Part shown: positions 1 to 12,355 of the stretch, in pieces
Numbering within the stretch: position 1 is the stretch's first letter
How the letters are laid out: each line of letters opens with the position of its first letter
Assembly: GCA_017311185.1 (NCBI GenBank)
Contig: JAESUZ010001739.1
Location: forward strand, 620,001-684,000
Source of the DNA: Proteles cristata cristata
Taxonomy: Eukaryota; Chordata; Mammalia; Carnivora; Hyaenidae
DNA: 64,000 bases
Direction of reading: 5' to 3'
Notes under the pieces: generated by a model
Told to the model about the DNA's origin: nothing
The model's database searches: none
The model's input: the letters and a program-made list of their open reading frames with translations, nothing else
Position numbers and translations under genes: made by a program

Positions 1-868
1 AATAAGCGCATCCCCTCCCTAGCCCCCAACCCTGAATTGCTTAACAGAAAACCAGCTTCCAATAAGGCCTTGGAGTGGGTTCATAGCATCCAGCCCTAAA
101 AGAGGCCTGCTAAGACACTGAACCCAAGAGTCAACGGGCAAGCCTCCAGACCTCTGTCTGCCAGTCTGAAAAATGGAGAGAGGCAACCAGCTAGGTTGTG
201 GGGTGTCATGGTGAATGGAGCCCTGTCTGGGTCAGGGTCTCATCTGTGGATGCAAGAGTTTCTCTCTCCAGCTCTGGGGTCTGCACCTCCCCCCTGCGCC
301 AATCTTCAGTCCAGAGACCTTTTGACCCAACGCTCCTGCTCAGGAGCAACAGGTAGAATCAGAAAAGCTGGTTGTGACCAAAGCCTCCATGAAGACCCGG
401 GACTCAAATTCACAGGGCTGCCCTCATCAGCCTCACCCCAGGAGATCCCAGAGAGTCATGAAACCTCATTCGTCGGGACCTTGCCATCACTAGCTGGCTG
501 TCCCAGGACCTCCAGGTGTTGCCCTTCCTGAGCCTGCAGTCAGTGATTGAGAACTCCTCTGCCTCCAAGCTGATATGCTCCCTCTGGTTTTGATGTGATT
601 TACCTAAGTACGAAGCTATCTGGAGTCAGTGAGTTGTGGAGTGTACAAACCTGTGGTCAGAGAGCCTGGCATGGACTCCAGGCAAAGCATATGACGCATA
701 TGTTAGGTCTGGAGCTGGCCAGAGGTGATGGGGAGCCCCCTGAAAGATGCCCATGGAGGAGTCTGGAAGATGTCACACCGGAGAGGGCTGGAAAGAGGCT
801 GCTGCAGCTCTCCTCCACCCTCTAGGACACTCCCCTTCTCTCTGTGCAGCAGTTCCTCTTCTGTCTTA

Positions 869-1071
869 TAAATTTTTTTAACGTTTTTTATTTATTTCTG
901 AGAGAGAAAGACAGCATGAGCAGGGGAGGGTCAGAGAGAGAGGGAGACACAGATTCTGAAACAGGCTCCAGGCTCTGAGCTGTCAGCACAGAGCCCAGTG
1001 CAGGGCTCGAACCCACAAACCGTGAGATCATGACCTGAGCCAAAGTCAGCTGCCTAACCGACAGGCACCTC
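869..1071 (-). mobile_element. CAN SINE (tRNA-derived), antisense, with perfect target-site duplication
   Basis: On the + strand the element reads from a T-rich tail (TTTTTTTAACG) through a GA-rich stretch to the inverted tRNA-like head (GTGAGATCATGACCTGAGCC, then ACAGGCACC). It is therefore inserted in antisense. It is flanked by the 14-base direct repeat CCTCTTCTGTCTTA at 855-868 and 1072-1085, a perfect target-site duplication. It lies in an EDAR intron. Confidence 0.9.
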
Positions 1072-1739
1072 CCTCTTCTGTCTTAAAGATGAGCATCTTC
1101 CCTACATGGCTCTATGAAGTGTAGGGCGATGGGGCCCTTGGTTGGGATCATCTTGCCCTTGGGCCAGTTGTTCTCTCTGATGAAAACAGAAATTAGTGGA
1201 CGTTACTGTGGCGCGTGGTACTCAGGGACTGTAAAACACCCTGCAAGCCAGGAACATCCCTCCATCTGTTTTTCTTCCTGTATAATTGAGAAAATAATAT
1301 CCTCTCGGTATGCCAATAGGACTGACCTACGTGTCCAAAATACTTAGAGTACTGAAAGCACAAAGCAAGTATAAATGAGGAGTCCTCTCTAAACCAACTA
1401 GAGTGCAACAGGGAGACCCCCAGATGCTTGGAGCACCCCCAGAGGGGCCTCCCCTCCTTCCCTGTTTGTGACCTCCCCAAAGGGAAAGTGTGCAATTTCC
1501 TTCCGGACGTGGTGGTGACCGCAGCCACTTCCAATCCCATCCCCATCTGGGTCCTGGCAAATCAGTGCCAGCTGGAAAAAAGAAAAGAAGCCCAAGTCAA
1601 AGAGCACTATTTACTTGGTGAACCAGCGGTGTCTGTTTTTCTTTATTTCCTGCACCATCCAAAGAACTCATGCCTGAAGGCTGCCTCATAAAGGAATCTG
1701 TGGTGTGATGACGCAGAGGAGGCCTGGTGTCATAGCCCG

Positions 1740-1840
1740 GAAGATTTGGATTTCATTATGAGTTTCACCTCTTGGGAAAGTTACTTAACTTTGTGCCTTA
1801 GTTTCCACCTTGTTAAAATGTGGATATCTGTGTCATAAGA
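1740..1840 (+). repeat. MIR relic
   Basis: The stretch CTTGGGAAAGTTACTTAACT followed by TTTGTGCCTTAGTTTCC and GTTAAAATGTGGATA follows the conserved core of the MIR element (tracts around ACCTTGGGCAAGTTACTTAA and CCTCAGTTTCC). It is divergent, as expected for an ancient mammal-wide SINE. The borders are approximate. Confidence 0.65.
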
Positions 1841-4800
1841 TGTGGATGGTGGGATGGCGCATCAGCCGTGGGTGACCAGGACACCACAGTGCCACACCAG
1901 GCACTCAGGCAGCAGATGGCAGAGTTCCACAGCCCAGCAGGTGAGCGCGGCCCCACCCCAGGTCGCCCACACTGACCTCCTGTCCCCCATCTGCCCCCCT
2001 GGGACCAGGCCAGCAGGAACACACCCTCACAGAGCGCTGGAGGGACCAGGGAGGCAGCTCCGGGGCTGGGGCCTCACTTGTCCCAACATCGTCATTCTTA
2101 TTATCCCTCCTCAGTGACGACAAGCCCTGCATCAGGCCCAGGATAAACTCACCTCTTGGAAAATCCTGCTCAGGAAAGCTGTGGCGAGTTTCGTTCAGAT
2201 GCCATCGTGCGATGCCCAACAGTGATGCTGCTCAAAGGTGGAGCTGTGGTGTTCCCAAATGCCAGCGGCCAGCTGTTTCTAACACAGTGTCTCTCAAACT
2301 TGAATGTGTACGCCCATCGCAGAGTCCTACTAAGAAAGAGATCCTGACGAGGCAGGTCTGGGATGGGTTTCCAGACTACATTTCCAGGAAGCCCCTGGAG
2401 ACCCCACTTCTAGCAGTGGGGTTCCTGCGGCTCTGCCCATTGTTCCAGGCTCCACCACTGGGGGGCGCTGGGTGGACGCAGCAGCCTGGAGGCACCCTGG
2501 CCAAACCACTCCTGAACATCCAGCCTGTTTGCCCTATGCAGAGAAGCCCAGCAGTCTCTAACACATACAGCATATTTATACACCGTGTGGATTAACGAAC
2601 CTCAAAGGCCCCGTAAGTTCTGTCATCGCATTGAATAGAGGTATTACTGCATTAAGCCACATGCTTACAGTTCTCAAAATCCTCTTGAGGAAAGTGGCCC
2701 TACACCGTGCAGAACCCCACTTCCCATACCTACTGTTCAAGTCAGTCTGCCTGGAACCCGCCAGTGAGCTAAGCAGAGCCAGGCCCCACTTGGTTTTGTC
2801 TCAATATAGACCTCGTGTGAAGATGTCTGCCAATTTTCTGGGCCTGCGGTTTTCATCTACTTCTCTGACTCCATGTGTAAAGGACCTCATCTCTGCTTAT
2901 TCAGAGATAGGCTCCAGTGGGAGCATTACACCGGGCAAGGAGGACCAGTAGTTGGGCACCTGACAGAAACTACTGAGAAATATGTTCACCTAACGATCCA
3001 TTCCAAGGAGGCCAGGTGGACTCAAAACATGCTACGGTGTTGGAGTGGAGGGAAACCTCCCACACACCAAATACTTGTGTTAGTATTGAGTTAACCCTCA
3101 TTAGACCAGAGCAGAATCTGGAACAGGGAGACTTCCATGCAGCACCCTGGTGGCCTGCTGTTTTGAGGGCACCTACCCACAGAGATAGACCTCTACTCAT
3201 GCAGCTTTCCTGCTCACCCTCCCTCTCTCCCTGGGGTGTGCTCCGAACAGAACGTTTTTCTAGCAGGCTCAGGGATCATTGAACAGCCAGAGAACATTCC
3301 ACCCAGCACTTGCAGCCCAGGGCCGTTCAGTTGACCATGGCTGGAGCTCAGTTAGGGGGAATATCTAGTGAACCAGGGTGGAGGCAGGGCCCAGCTTGCC
3401 ATCTGACCGAGTTCAGGAGCCGCCGGTTGGATGTAGTGAGATGTGCCTTACTGACATGCAGTACCCTGGGTGTCAGCTTTGTTTGCTGATGGTGCTGTGG
3501 GAGCAGTCCTGCCAGTTGGTGCAAAGGCATCTCACAAGCTTGTGTGTGGCTGGGCTGTTCCCATTGTTCCTCCCTGAGCCACAGGCCTGGGCACATTTGT
3601 GCCTCTAACCCCAGCCCTCTGTCACCCAGCCATGGCTGGCAAGCCCCAGCAGAAAGGGACAAGAAGAGACAAAGATGACAAATCCACAAACAGAGCCCAT
3701 GGGCATTTTTTCCCCTGATGAATAGCTTAAGCTCCTTTGAGCCCCTTACCAAACAGATAGATTAGCTTTGTTTTCAGTGTCCTGTTTGCTTTTAAAAAGG
3801 AAATTGGGTTCTGCTTAAAGCCATGCCCCATGTTGCTTTTCCCACTTGATTGGATGCAGTTGAAGCCCCCTTGCCACTCTGAAGGGGAGCCGCATGGCCT
3901 GTGAGGTGCACATGGCAGAGCCCCCAGCCCCAGGGTTTGCTGTGTGCACATAGCACATGCTGGGGGAGAGAAGTGGGGTGCACCTTCTCACCAGCACCTC
4001 TAAGAGGCCACTGGTTCTGAGACCAGGTGAAAAGGCTAAAAAGTTTAGGGATGGTGGGGGAAGGAAGGTGCAGCCCACCTCCATTCTGAGCAGGTCTGCT
4101 TTGAAGTTGCATTGACACAAGGGTAGCCCACGGTGGAGAGGATGGCTGGGCACCACGGATGAGACTGCTGGCTCAGTGCCCCGTGCACCCCTCAGCGTGT
4201 CCCTCTCTCCTATGATGGGAGAGCTAAGAAGTGATCCCAGTAACCAGCAGTTGAGAAAGAAGGAGAGAAGCAGGAGCCACAGAGCTCAGCATGCCCTGTG
4301 GGGGGAAGGGACTTCTCCTTCCATTGTGTGGTGGCCCGGGCATACCCACATCCATGTCTGGGACAGCACAGCAGGTGACAGCGACCAGGTGAAAGGGCAA
4401 AAGCCAGGAGCACCAGATAAGTTAGGCCCCTGGGCTCCAGAAGCAACAGATCCCCAGACAGGAGATGCCTCTGGTGCTGAGAGGTCTGACTCAGCAAGAC
4501 TGCTCCAGGCGTGGGCTGAAAGTGTGGCAGGGTGGCCCCAGCAGCTCCCATGCTGGCTTTGCTGACAAGCCTTTTTGGGCTCCTAGGCTGGCCCCTGTGC
4601 TGGGGCTGCTGGGGCAGGGGGTAGGGCGGTATGTGCTTCACACCCCTCAGTGCTTCCCTATGGTAGGCATGTGGTTTAAAGAGCCCATCTCTTGACTCCT
4701 CTACCTGCAGATAACATTGCTCTTCCAGCAGCAACTACCTTCCTGTGAACCCAAGTGACAGGCTGGCCCTGAGACCTGTGGCACCTAACAGAAGTGCAGT

Positions 4801-6100
4801 GACCCAGGAGCCAGTCTTCAGCCTGTCCCTGTTCCCTCCCAAGCCTCCCCCTGTTGTATTTGCAATTTTCTCTTTTGTTCTGGCCCTGCTCTCCCATGAT
4901 CTTGTCTAATTACTGGACACAGATGTGTGAATAATTCAGCAGGACTTTCCTCACCCAGTTGGCTGTGGTGCCCATCTCCTGAGTTGCCCCAAGCTGTGCA
5001 CAGGTGGCTTTGGAAGTGCCACTCACAGAGCATGGTTTCTCCTGAGTGTCTTCTCTTAAAGAAACTGTCTGTGTCATAGCCAGCTCTCAGGGAAGCCCTG
5101 ACGCCTTGACCAGGGACCCAGAGCCATGCCACTCCTGATGGTCTGGCTGGGGGACCGCATGTGTGACTTTCGGAGAGACCAGCTCACCTGCCCTTACTCG
5201 GGAGCATGCAAGGCCCCTTCATGAATTATTCCAGAACTGGCACAGACAAAAACGAGACAGAAGGAAGTGTATTTGAAACATGATCATTTTTGTTAAGGGC
5301 AAAACTCAAGTCCAGCCTACAGCAACTTTGACCATCAGGATGCTGTGTTTTCTGTGGCAGAACATTTTTGCTTTGTTTTAACCAATTTCTTAGCAATGTG
5401 ATTGGTCACAAAACCAGCTTCCATTGCATCCCTGCTAAGTGACAGAGAGAAGGGATAGAGAAAGGAAGTTTTAGGAGTCATGGTTTTGAAGGAAGGCAAA
5501 GTTCATCTCTGCACTTAAACTGCTTGGTCACAAGTATTTTAAAAAATGAATCCTAGGAAAATCCTAAAGGAAAACACACCAAATTGTCAACTTCAGCTAG
5601 CCAGGCTATTGATGATTCATTTTCTTTTTTGTGTTCCCATTTTTTTTCTCGTTTTTAATAATGGCACATATTACTTTTATATCTAGAAGAAGTATTAAAA
5701 ATACATTTCTGCTTTATGTAATTGAAGAAATTTCTCAAGTACTACTTTCCCCCAGTAATACTTGTACGTATATGTACTTTTCTCATCTTTATAGATTGCA
5801 TATGTTTTATCTCTGTTCATAGAAATATTGAGTTGGTGAGACACCACTATTTAGTCTTAGCAGATTTACCCATGTGCCTTCTCTTGAAGACTAACCCTTG
5901 GGAGGTCAGAATACTCTTTAGGGATTATGAAACATTCTAGGAGATGAAAATGTTTCCCTGTCCTGTGCCCCTCGCTGCAGCCCCTGCATAATCTAGAATA
6001 CTAGATCCTGGCTTTGCGACTGCACCTTGCATTCATCCTTGGAGGTGAGGCTTGTCCAGGTCATCCCAAGGAACACGAGGTGACTGAGTTCTTCTTGTAG

Positions 6101-6187
6101 GTGCGGGAGCCAGCTCCGTAGTCTCCGCCAACTTCCCCAGCACCTCTGGCAGCAGCACCCTCTCTCCATTCCAGCACGCCCACAAAG
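6101..6187 (+). CDS. EDAR: EDAR exon (6 of 12): extracellular stalk
   Basis: An 87-base internal exon with acceptor TTCTTGTAG before it and donor AAAG|GTAAGG after it. The first two bases complete a codon from the upstream exon. It then encodes a Ser/Thr/Gly-rich stalk ending [11 protein letters not shown], which matches the juxtamembrane stalk of the ectodysplasin receptor, and the last base opens a Glu codon finished in the next exon. In the family this segment links the cysteine-rich ectodysplasin-A1-binding region to the membrane. The first half (around [10 protein letters not shown]) differs from the human sequence as I remember it, while the HAHK end is conserved, so the stalk seems to be under looser constraint. 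Confidence 0.93.
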
Positions 6188-7767
6188 GTAAGGAGTTAGC
6201 TTCTGCAGCTAGCCAGCTGGAAATAAGGGGCTTGGATAAGAGCAAAAAGGAGGCTGGAAACAATGACGAGGAATAGTGGAGGAGTGGAAAGGTGGTCATG
6301 ATCTCCACAAGGAGTGGAAGAGATCTCTCCATGGGTGTCCTGAGCCCCTTAGAACATGCTGGCAAGAAAGGTACATCTCCGGGATGGCAGGGTGGTGCTC
6401 AGGGCACAGGCGGCCACACAGAGAGGAACCAGCTTCCTGGCTATGGCTGGGCTTGACAGCAACAGCCATTCTCTTGCTGGCTTTCAGATAAACCTGCTGA
6501 GTTCAACACTTTAATTTTGTTTCCAATAATTACATTTCACTCCCTATTCCCTTAGGGATGGAAACGCTTGAGGAGGGCAGAGGACCCCAAGGCCCATGTT
6601 TCTCTCAGATCAAGGCCTCATGCTGCCATCTGGCAGTTTTAATGCTGCCTATTATTTAAGCATATTTAGGGCCCCACTCTCAGTGAAGCTTGGGGGCCCT
6701 TCAAAATCCCACAGTCCACTCAGCACGCTAGCCTTGGCATTGCCCTCCAAACCTGACCTGTATATTCACAGAGCATCAAAGCAGGAAGACTTTGCTAAGA
6801 TATATAAGTCTCATTTTCTCCAGGCCCCAAGTAGGGGGTGGGGAATAGCATACCACGGAGAATATTAGAGCATTTATATCATCCATACCTGGATCCAAAT
6901 GATACTCCCCATGTGACAGCCTGAAGCCTGTCTTCCTGCAGACATACCCCACTGGGGAGGATGGGCAGCTGTAGAAACAGGCAATGCTGAGGCTACAAAC
7001 TCCAGTGCCTCTTCCTAAAGGGCTGTCACCTCCCTTACATGGTCACCAGTGCTTTACATCTTATCCCTTTCCCATGGGAGTGGTGGGTAACCTGGATCCT
7101 GCCTCATTACTACAGGAATCTTGTGATTTCAGAGAATCAGAATAAGTGTCAGGGCATTGAATGTGTCAGCAGCAGGCATTATTGGGGAAATGAGTGAGAA
7201 CTGTCCAGGGACAGGACCCCCATTGTGGAGGTGACAGAACAGGAAAAGGTGCAGCAGTGCCTGTGAGACCTTTGCCCTGAGACTCTGATTATTACATGCA
7301 ATTGAAATTGCATGAGACACAGGATAGAGCCAAACCAAGAATAGAACTTCTAGCCCTCAGAGGTGACTTTTGCTTGGAAGAAACTTGGGTGGAACCATCT
7401 TCAGGACACTTGGCTCATGGGCCTCTTCCTCTCCACATCACATCTGACCCAGGGCTCCCAAAGTAGACCACAGTCAAGCACCTCAGGAACAACCAGTGAT
7501 CCCAAACTGTTAGGTTCCAGAGAAGTCTGGGTCAGCCTTAGTTAAGACCAGCCAGGGGAGCTCCCAGGCATTCCTGAAATGATTCCCAAAGAAAACCTGT
7601 ATGGCTTGGGTCTCAGGCTAAGCAAGTCTTTTGGATTCCGAGGGTCCCTTGGAAGCATCTCTTGCCACAGGCACTGCCTTCTTCTCAGAGGGTGGGTCCT
7701 GCTGGACTGATGGGCTCTTGTAGGGAGTCCTGAGCCCTATGTTGCCCTCTCTCCCCATCTCCAGCAG

Positions 7768-7893
7768 AGCTCTCAGGCCAAGGGCACCTGGCCACAGCCC
7801 TGATCATTGCCATGTCCACCATCTTCATCATGGCTATAGCCATTGTCCTCATCATCATGTTCTACATCATGAAGACGAAGCCTTCAGCCCCAG
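7768..7893 (+). CDS. EDAR: EDAR exon (7 of 12): transmembrane helix
   Basis: A 126-base exon. The acceptor is CATCTCCAGCAG; the frame requires the second AG (ending 7767), so that the G carried from 6187 plus AG gives Glu. It encodes ELSGQGH, then a hydrophobic run beginning [20 protein letters not shown] and ending near MFYIM. The basic stop-transfer residues KTK and then PSAP follow, so this is the single-pass type I membrane helix of EDAR, with the C-terminus in the cytoplasm. The donor is CCAG|GTGACT. The match to the mammalian EDAR helix is nearly exact, so identification is secure. Confidence 0.97.
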
Positions 7894-8009
7894 GTGACTG
7901 CTCCCCAATGCCCCCACACCCACCCCACAATCCCTCACTCTTAGACTGCTGTGTCAGCTAACCCTGTCAGTGATCCAGGCTCCTCATACCCTTCCCTTTC
8001 TCCAAATAG

Positions 8010-8084
8010 CATGCTGCACCAGCCACCCGGTGAAGAGCGTGGAAGCCCAAGTGAACAAGGAAGAGGAGAAGAAAGAGGCCCAAG
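8010..8084 (+). CDS. EDAR: EDAR exon (8 of 12): cytoplasmic juxtamembrane linker
   Basis: A 75-base exon starting after TCCAAATAG at 8009. With the carried G it encodes ACCTSHPVKSVEAQVNKEEE followed by KKEAQ. It combines a Cys-Cys pair just inside the membrane (a plausible palmitoylation site, by inference only) with a very acidic/basic linker. The intron before it is only 116 bases (7894-8009). The donor CAAG|GTCTGC matches the splice consensus poorly compared with the other donors of this gene. Confidence 0.95.
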
Positions 8085-8369
8085 GTCTGCAAACAGAGCC
8101 CCCATAGCATGGGTGTCCATATCCAGGGTAGAGGTTGTCTTCCCCACTCACCAGCCCAGCCTCGTAGCCACTAGTGCTCCCATGCAATGTAGAACAGAGC
8201 TGTAGGAAAAGGTGTCAGTGCCCCCACATTGTGTTTGGCCCTGAAGGTAGTGTGGGTTAGACACCAGACAGGCCTGCTAAAGAGTAAATGAGAAGGAAAA
8301 GATGAGCTCAGAGTCTGGGGCCAACTCCAGCTCCCTTCTCCCACCGCCAATCTTTCCGTTTACCTGCAG

Positions 8370-8442
8370 ACAGTGTGGTGATTTTCTCTGAGAAGGACGA
8401 ATTTGAGAAGCTGACTGCAGCTCCACCCAAGACTGCCAAGAG
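8370..8442 (+). CDS. EDAR: EDAR exon (9 of 12): cytoplasmic linker
   Basis: A 73-base exon with acceptor TTTACCTGCAG at 8369 and strong donor AGAG|GTAAGT. It encodes DSVVIFSEKDEFEKLTAAPP and then KTAK. The final AG joins the T that opens the 10921 exon to make Ser (K-S-E-N-D), which is the constitutive junction known for mammalian EDAR. It could instead join the 42-base candidate exon at 10090, giving Arg at the junction. Confidence 0.95.
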
Positions 8443-8849
8443 GTAAGTCAAACCCAGGTAGCCACTTGCCATGGGGTGGAGTAGCTCCTACCCCAAGGTG
8501 AGGTCAGCAGGAAGGGGAATTGGGTTGCCAGACGTGCAGAACACAGAGAAGCCTAGCCACTGGCTGGACACTCCAGGGGGGGCAGAACCTCAAGATTAGC
8601 AAGGCAGGTGAACACCAGGTCTCAGCCTCACCACTGACCTGCAGCAGGGGCCAGGTGGTGTGAGGGGCCTTGCTTCAGGGCCTTCCTCTTCTACATCCAC
8701 CTTCTGTGTGTAGACCCAAAGCCTGTGAGTTCCCCTTTCTTCTCCAGCAGCCTATTGTGGCTAGCACTGACACTAACATCACTAGTGCTAAAGCCAGCAC
8801 TGGTATTCCTAAACCCTGAACAGTGCTGGCAATGATGATAGCTAAGTGG

Positions 8850-9015
8850 CATCTGGCCACCAGGCACTGTGCTAAGTGTGAGAGCCCCAAGAGCTAGGTG
8901 CTAATAATATCCTTGATTGTGGGAAGCTAAGATATGGAAGCTGTCATGTGCCTAAGATCATACATCCAGGAGTGGCAGGGCTGGGGGCCAGTCCAGACCA
9001 TCTGACTCCAGAGCC
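8850..9015 (-). repeat. MIR relic, antisense
   Basis: The + strand carries CCAGGCACTGTGCTAAGTGT, then GGAAGCTAAGATATGGAAGC, then a divergent GTGCCTAAGATCATACATCC and GCAGGGCTGGGGGCCAGTCC. This follows the order of the MIR consensus in inverted orientation. It lies in the EDAR intron after exon 9. The ends are approximate. Confidence 0.6.
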
Positions 9016-10089
9016 CAAGTTGTACAGGCTCCAGACCAACCACTAATGCTTGTGAAGTAAGGGCTCTTAAGGAAGAGGTTTGGCATATTAAATCTGTACC
9101 ATATTTAGTACACATTAGCATGCAGAATCAGCCATGGCTTTAATGTCTAGGGCAGAGGGAAGTTAACTTTTCCTTTGACCCTTAGATGGTCATTTGAACT
9201 TGGTCCTGATTAGATTCCAAAACCCCACCCCATAGTGTCAGTCCCCTGTTCAGCCTCCACCCACTTGGCCATTCCAAGACGCTGCCTACCCAAATGCCCA
9301 TGTATTTGCGGCACAGAGGCCATGGGAGACCCCCAAACTAGTTTCAAGAAGAGCAGAGTGGCAATACCTCCTGTTCCGGCCTCCAGCCTGGTGGGTGAAC
9401 TCTTGCAAAAACTTTCATTTGTAGGAATGATCATGAATCCACATGTTTCTGTAGAGCTTTGGCATTAATAAAGTACTTCTAAACATGTTACCTCATTTGG
9501 AAAACTCCAACATTTCTCAAAACCTCTGACACAAGGGCAAGAGGCAGACTTAAATCATGAAATCTTTGCATGCTGGGAAGAAAAGAAAGAGTGTGTGTCC
9601 ACTTTGGCAGGTCCTCAGATGGCAGGTATTTCCTGTGAGTGCCTTAGTTCCCACTGACGTCTTTAAGAACTCCAGGGCATGCAGGGGCCATGCTGCAGGG
9701 TCTGGCTGTGCAGAGTGCCTCCCTAGGGACAAGTTTCTCCTTCACCCTCCAGTCTATCCAGACCCATGTTATGGCAGCCTCTCCCCTTCTATTCTTCTGG
9801 CCTTTTCTCATTCTCAAAAGTAAGAAAAAAAGAATACTCAAAAGAGCAGAGATGTGTCCTATGACTTAAGTTTCATCTAAAGACTGAAGGAAATTTGGGG
9901 AATTTGGAAAAATATTTGGAAAAATAATATTTGTTTCATATGCAAATATCAAGTAAAACTTAAAATCCAACAATGGTGCTATAGAAAAGAAGGCACAGAG
10001 CTCCTGTCCCCTCTGCCTGCTCTCAGCTCTTAGGGAAAGGACCTGGGGCAGTCAGTGGTCTCTGGGGACAACCATGCTTTTGTTCCCAG

Positions 10090-10131
10090 GCTGCTGTCAG
10101 ATGGAGACAAGAGCAGGCCAGCCAACTCCAA
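10090..10131 (+). CDS. EDAR: candidate EDAR cassette microexon (42 bases, frame-preserving)
   Basis: The stretch is bounded by an acceptor TTTTGTTCCCAG (ending 10089) and a strong donor CCAA|GTGAGT. Its length is exactly 42 bases with no stop in the reading frame carried from exon 9. If included, the constitutive K-S-E-N junction becomes K-RLLSDGDKSRPANS-N-E-N, inserting 14 residues just upstream of the acidic END/SSENE segment. The phase fits exactly on both sides, which would happen by chance only about one time in three even given good splice sites. I do not recall a matching human isoform. The added peptide is basic and Ser-rich (KSR). RNA support is not visible from sequence. Confidence 0.5.
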
Positions 10132-10920
10132 GTGAGTCCCTGAACCTACTGGGCTTTGCCTTCAGCCAGTCTCTACAGTTATGTTTGAGTGTGGGCTTCA
10201 TTACTGTAACTCAGTAAAAAAAATTAATTCTTTGTAAGTCTTTAGCCAGACCACAGGAAGCTAGTAGGATGCCTTTAAAAAAGAATGTTGTTTTTCATGT
10301 ATTTGGAATGATTTTGAGAGTTAAAGCTCCAACCCAAATGTGTCTAGGGCTGTGAACAGTGAGTAGTGGTGGAACATGGGCCCACCTGCCTTCCTGGGGG
10401 ATTTCCTGGAGCCCCTCACCAGGCTTTCTATGACCCCTACCCACAATGCACACATTTCAGCTGGGTCAACCCCTAGTCAAGAGGGGGGTCCCCAGGAAGG
10501 CTCCATTCAGCGTTGTTGGGTTATTCCCAAGCTTGCACAGATTCAGTGCCGGCCACATAAACCTGTTTGCGTTGAAACACAAGGTTGAACTTGGCACTTA
10601 CCTGCTTAAATATAGGAAGCTGTGATGTATTCAAGAAAGCTTGATTGAGCCACGCCCCTCACTGATGGACCCCAGCCCTATGGGGCTCACAAGACACCTT
10701 GTGAGTCCTCTGACAGGACACCTGTAGGCCACCCTGCATCTGGGTCACTAGTTGGGAAAATAGCAGAGGACAAGGAGTTAAGAGTGGACATATCTCTCTC
10801 ACTTCATGCCCAGGAGCTGCTTAGTAAAAGCATTGGGAACAAGTTCCTGTATCCCAGTTATCTCCCCACTGGGAGAACGTGTCAGGGCTGCAGTTAACAC
10901 ACACCCTCCTGTTTCCACAG

Positions 10921-11077
10921 TGAGAATGATGCGTCATCAGAGAATGAGCAGCTTCTAAGCCGGAGCATGGACAGTGATGAGGAGCCTGCCACTGACAAGC
11001 AGGGCTCCCCAGAGTTGTGCCTGTTGTCTCTGGTTCACCTGGCCCGGGAGAAGTCGGCCACCACCAAGTCAGCCGGG
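10921..11077 (+). CDS. EDAR: EDAR exon (10 of 12): cytoplasmic linker before the death domain
   Basis: A 157-base exon with acceptor CTGTTTCCACAG at 10920 and donor CGGG|GTGAGG. It encodes [20 protein letters not shown], then [20 protein letters not shown], then [12 protein letters not shown], and ends in phase 0. The segment is the acidic, Ser-rich linker of the EDAR tail. Compared with human as remembered, the end reads ATTKSAG rather than ATSNKSAG, one residue shorter. The linker in the family contributes TRAF-type adaptor recruitment; no discrete motif is asserted here. Confidence 0.95.
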
Positions 11078-11370
11078 GTGAGGCCCTGGTGCTGCCGCAT
11101 GCATGCTCACCATTCTCCAGCAGACCCACTGCAGGAACCTAGAGAGAGTGGAAGGTTCAAAATGAGATAGTGAAAAAACAGGAAACTTATGTCTCTGTTA
11201 TGTAGCTTTATAAAAGAAAATGAGAGATAATAAGCGAAAAGGGAAAAGTGAAATTATTTAGAATACCACAAAATAGGAAAAAAACCTTTGTAAATATGTT
11301 GGCATGTATCTAAGCAGATAAGTGTTATGTACATCTGTGTGAGAGTGGGTGGGTGTGGACATGTGAATAC

Positions 11371-11405
11371 ACACACACATAGTGTACACACACACACACA
11401 CACAA
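11371..11405. repeat. (CA)n microsatellite, interrupted
   Basis: Two ACACAC runs are separated by TAGTGT. The element lies in the EDAR intron between exons 10 and 11. Confidence 0.9.
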
Positions 11406-12205
11406 AATATGCATTTTTCATGTAAAATTGTACAAAAGGCTTGTCACCTAAATCAGGTCCCGTTGGAACGTGCCATGGCACAGTACATGGGCAAAGAAGC
11501 ACAGCTCTGCCCAGGCTGCCTGAGTGTGTAGCATGTGGTTCATTGGCAGCCCCATTCAAACCTAGGTCAGCATGTTGCTAGGTAAAGTAGCTTAGCGTAA
11601 AAATATCCCTCCATTGGGAAGCCAGATCTGGCTTGCATCTGGACAGGGATGCCATGCTCTGGGCTACCCTGAGTTCAGGGACAACTGTAATGGCCACCCA
11701 TCACTTGGAGGGACCCTGGAGGTCTGTGGAGTTGTTCTGAGAGGTATTGGCTCCTGTGAGGCATGGGACCTTTCAGTCAGGGCCTTTTCTGCACTGATCC
11801 AGCATGGGCCTTGTGTCCTTACCCCGAGCTGTGTGCTCTGGGAGAAGAGTCTGTGGATGGCTGCAGACATGGCCACAGCATCTCAGGCCACCGTTGGCCA
11901 GCTGGGGTCCTCACCACTCACTCTCCAACACAGACTGATGCCAGGTGTCTCGTGAGCCTGAATATCCAGTGGGAGCAGCAGCCCCCACCTCTGTGAGCAC
12001 TGAACGTGCTTCAGGTGGAGACCTGAAGAAAACGCTTTCTCCCTGTGATTTCCTGATGAGATGTTCATGTGAGGGCACCATTCAGGATTTCTGACTAGAA
12101 GTCAGGGGAGAGCAGCTGCCAACACTTCAATGGAGAATTTGCATCTTTGATGGCTACCACTTTCCCTTGTTGTGAAAATTAACATTCTCTTAACTTTTCC
12201 TATAG

Positions 12206-12355
<150 letters not shown>

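Larger units (their letters stand above)
1..6100 (+). other. EDAR: EDAR intron (window starts inside it)
   Basis: No coding exon could be recognised in the first 6.1 kb. In particular, nothing resembles the cysteine-rich ligand-binding exons of EDAR, so the window opens within the intron preceding the stalk exon at 6101. The stretch contains one antisense SINE (869-1071) and a MIR-like relic near 1740-1840. The many short open frames on both strands have no recognisable domain and overlap each other, so I treat them as chance frames. The intron ends with the acceptor TTCTTGTAG at 6100. Confidence 0.7.

Noticed and set aside
4210..4734. 174-codon open frame on the - strand in the first EDAR intron
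   Set aside because: GC-rich low-complexity-like translation rich in Pro/His/Leu without domains. Several long overlapping frames occur on both strands here, as expected by chance in GC-rich DNA.
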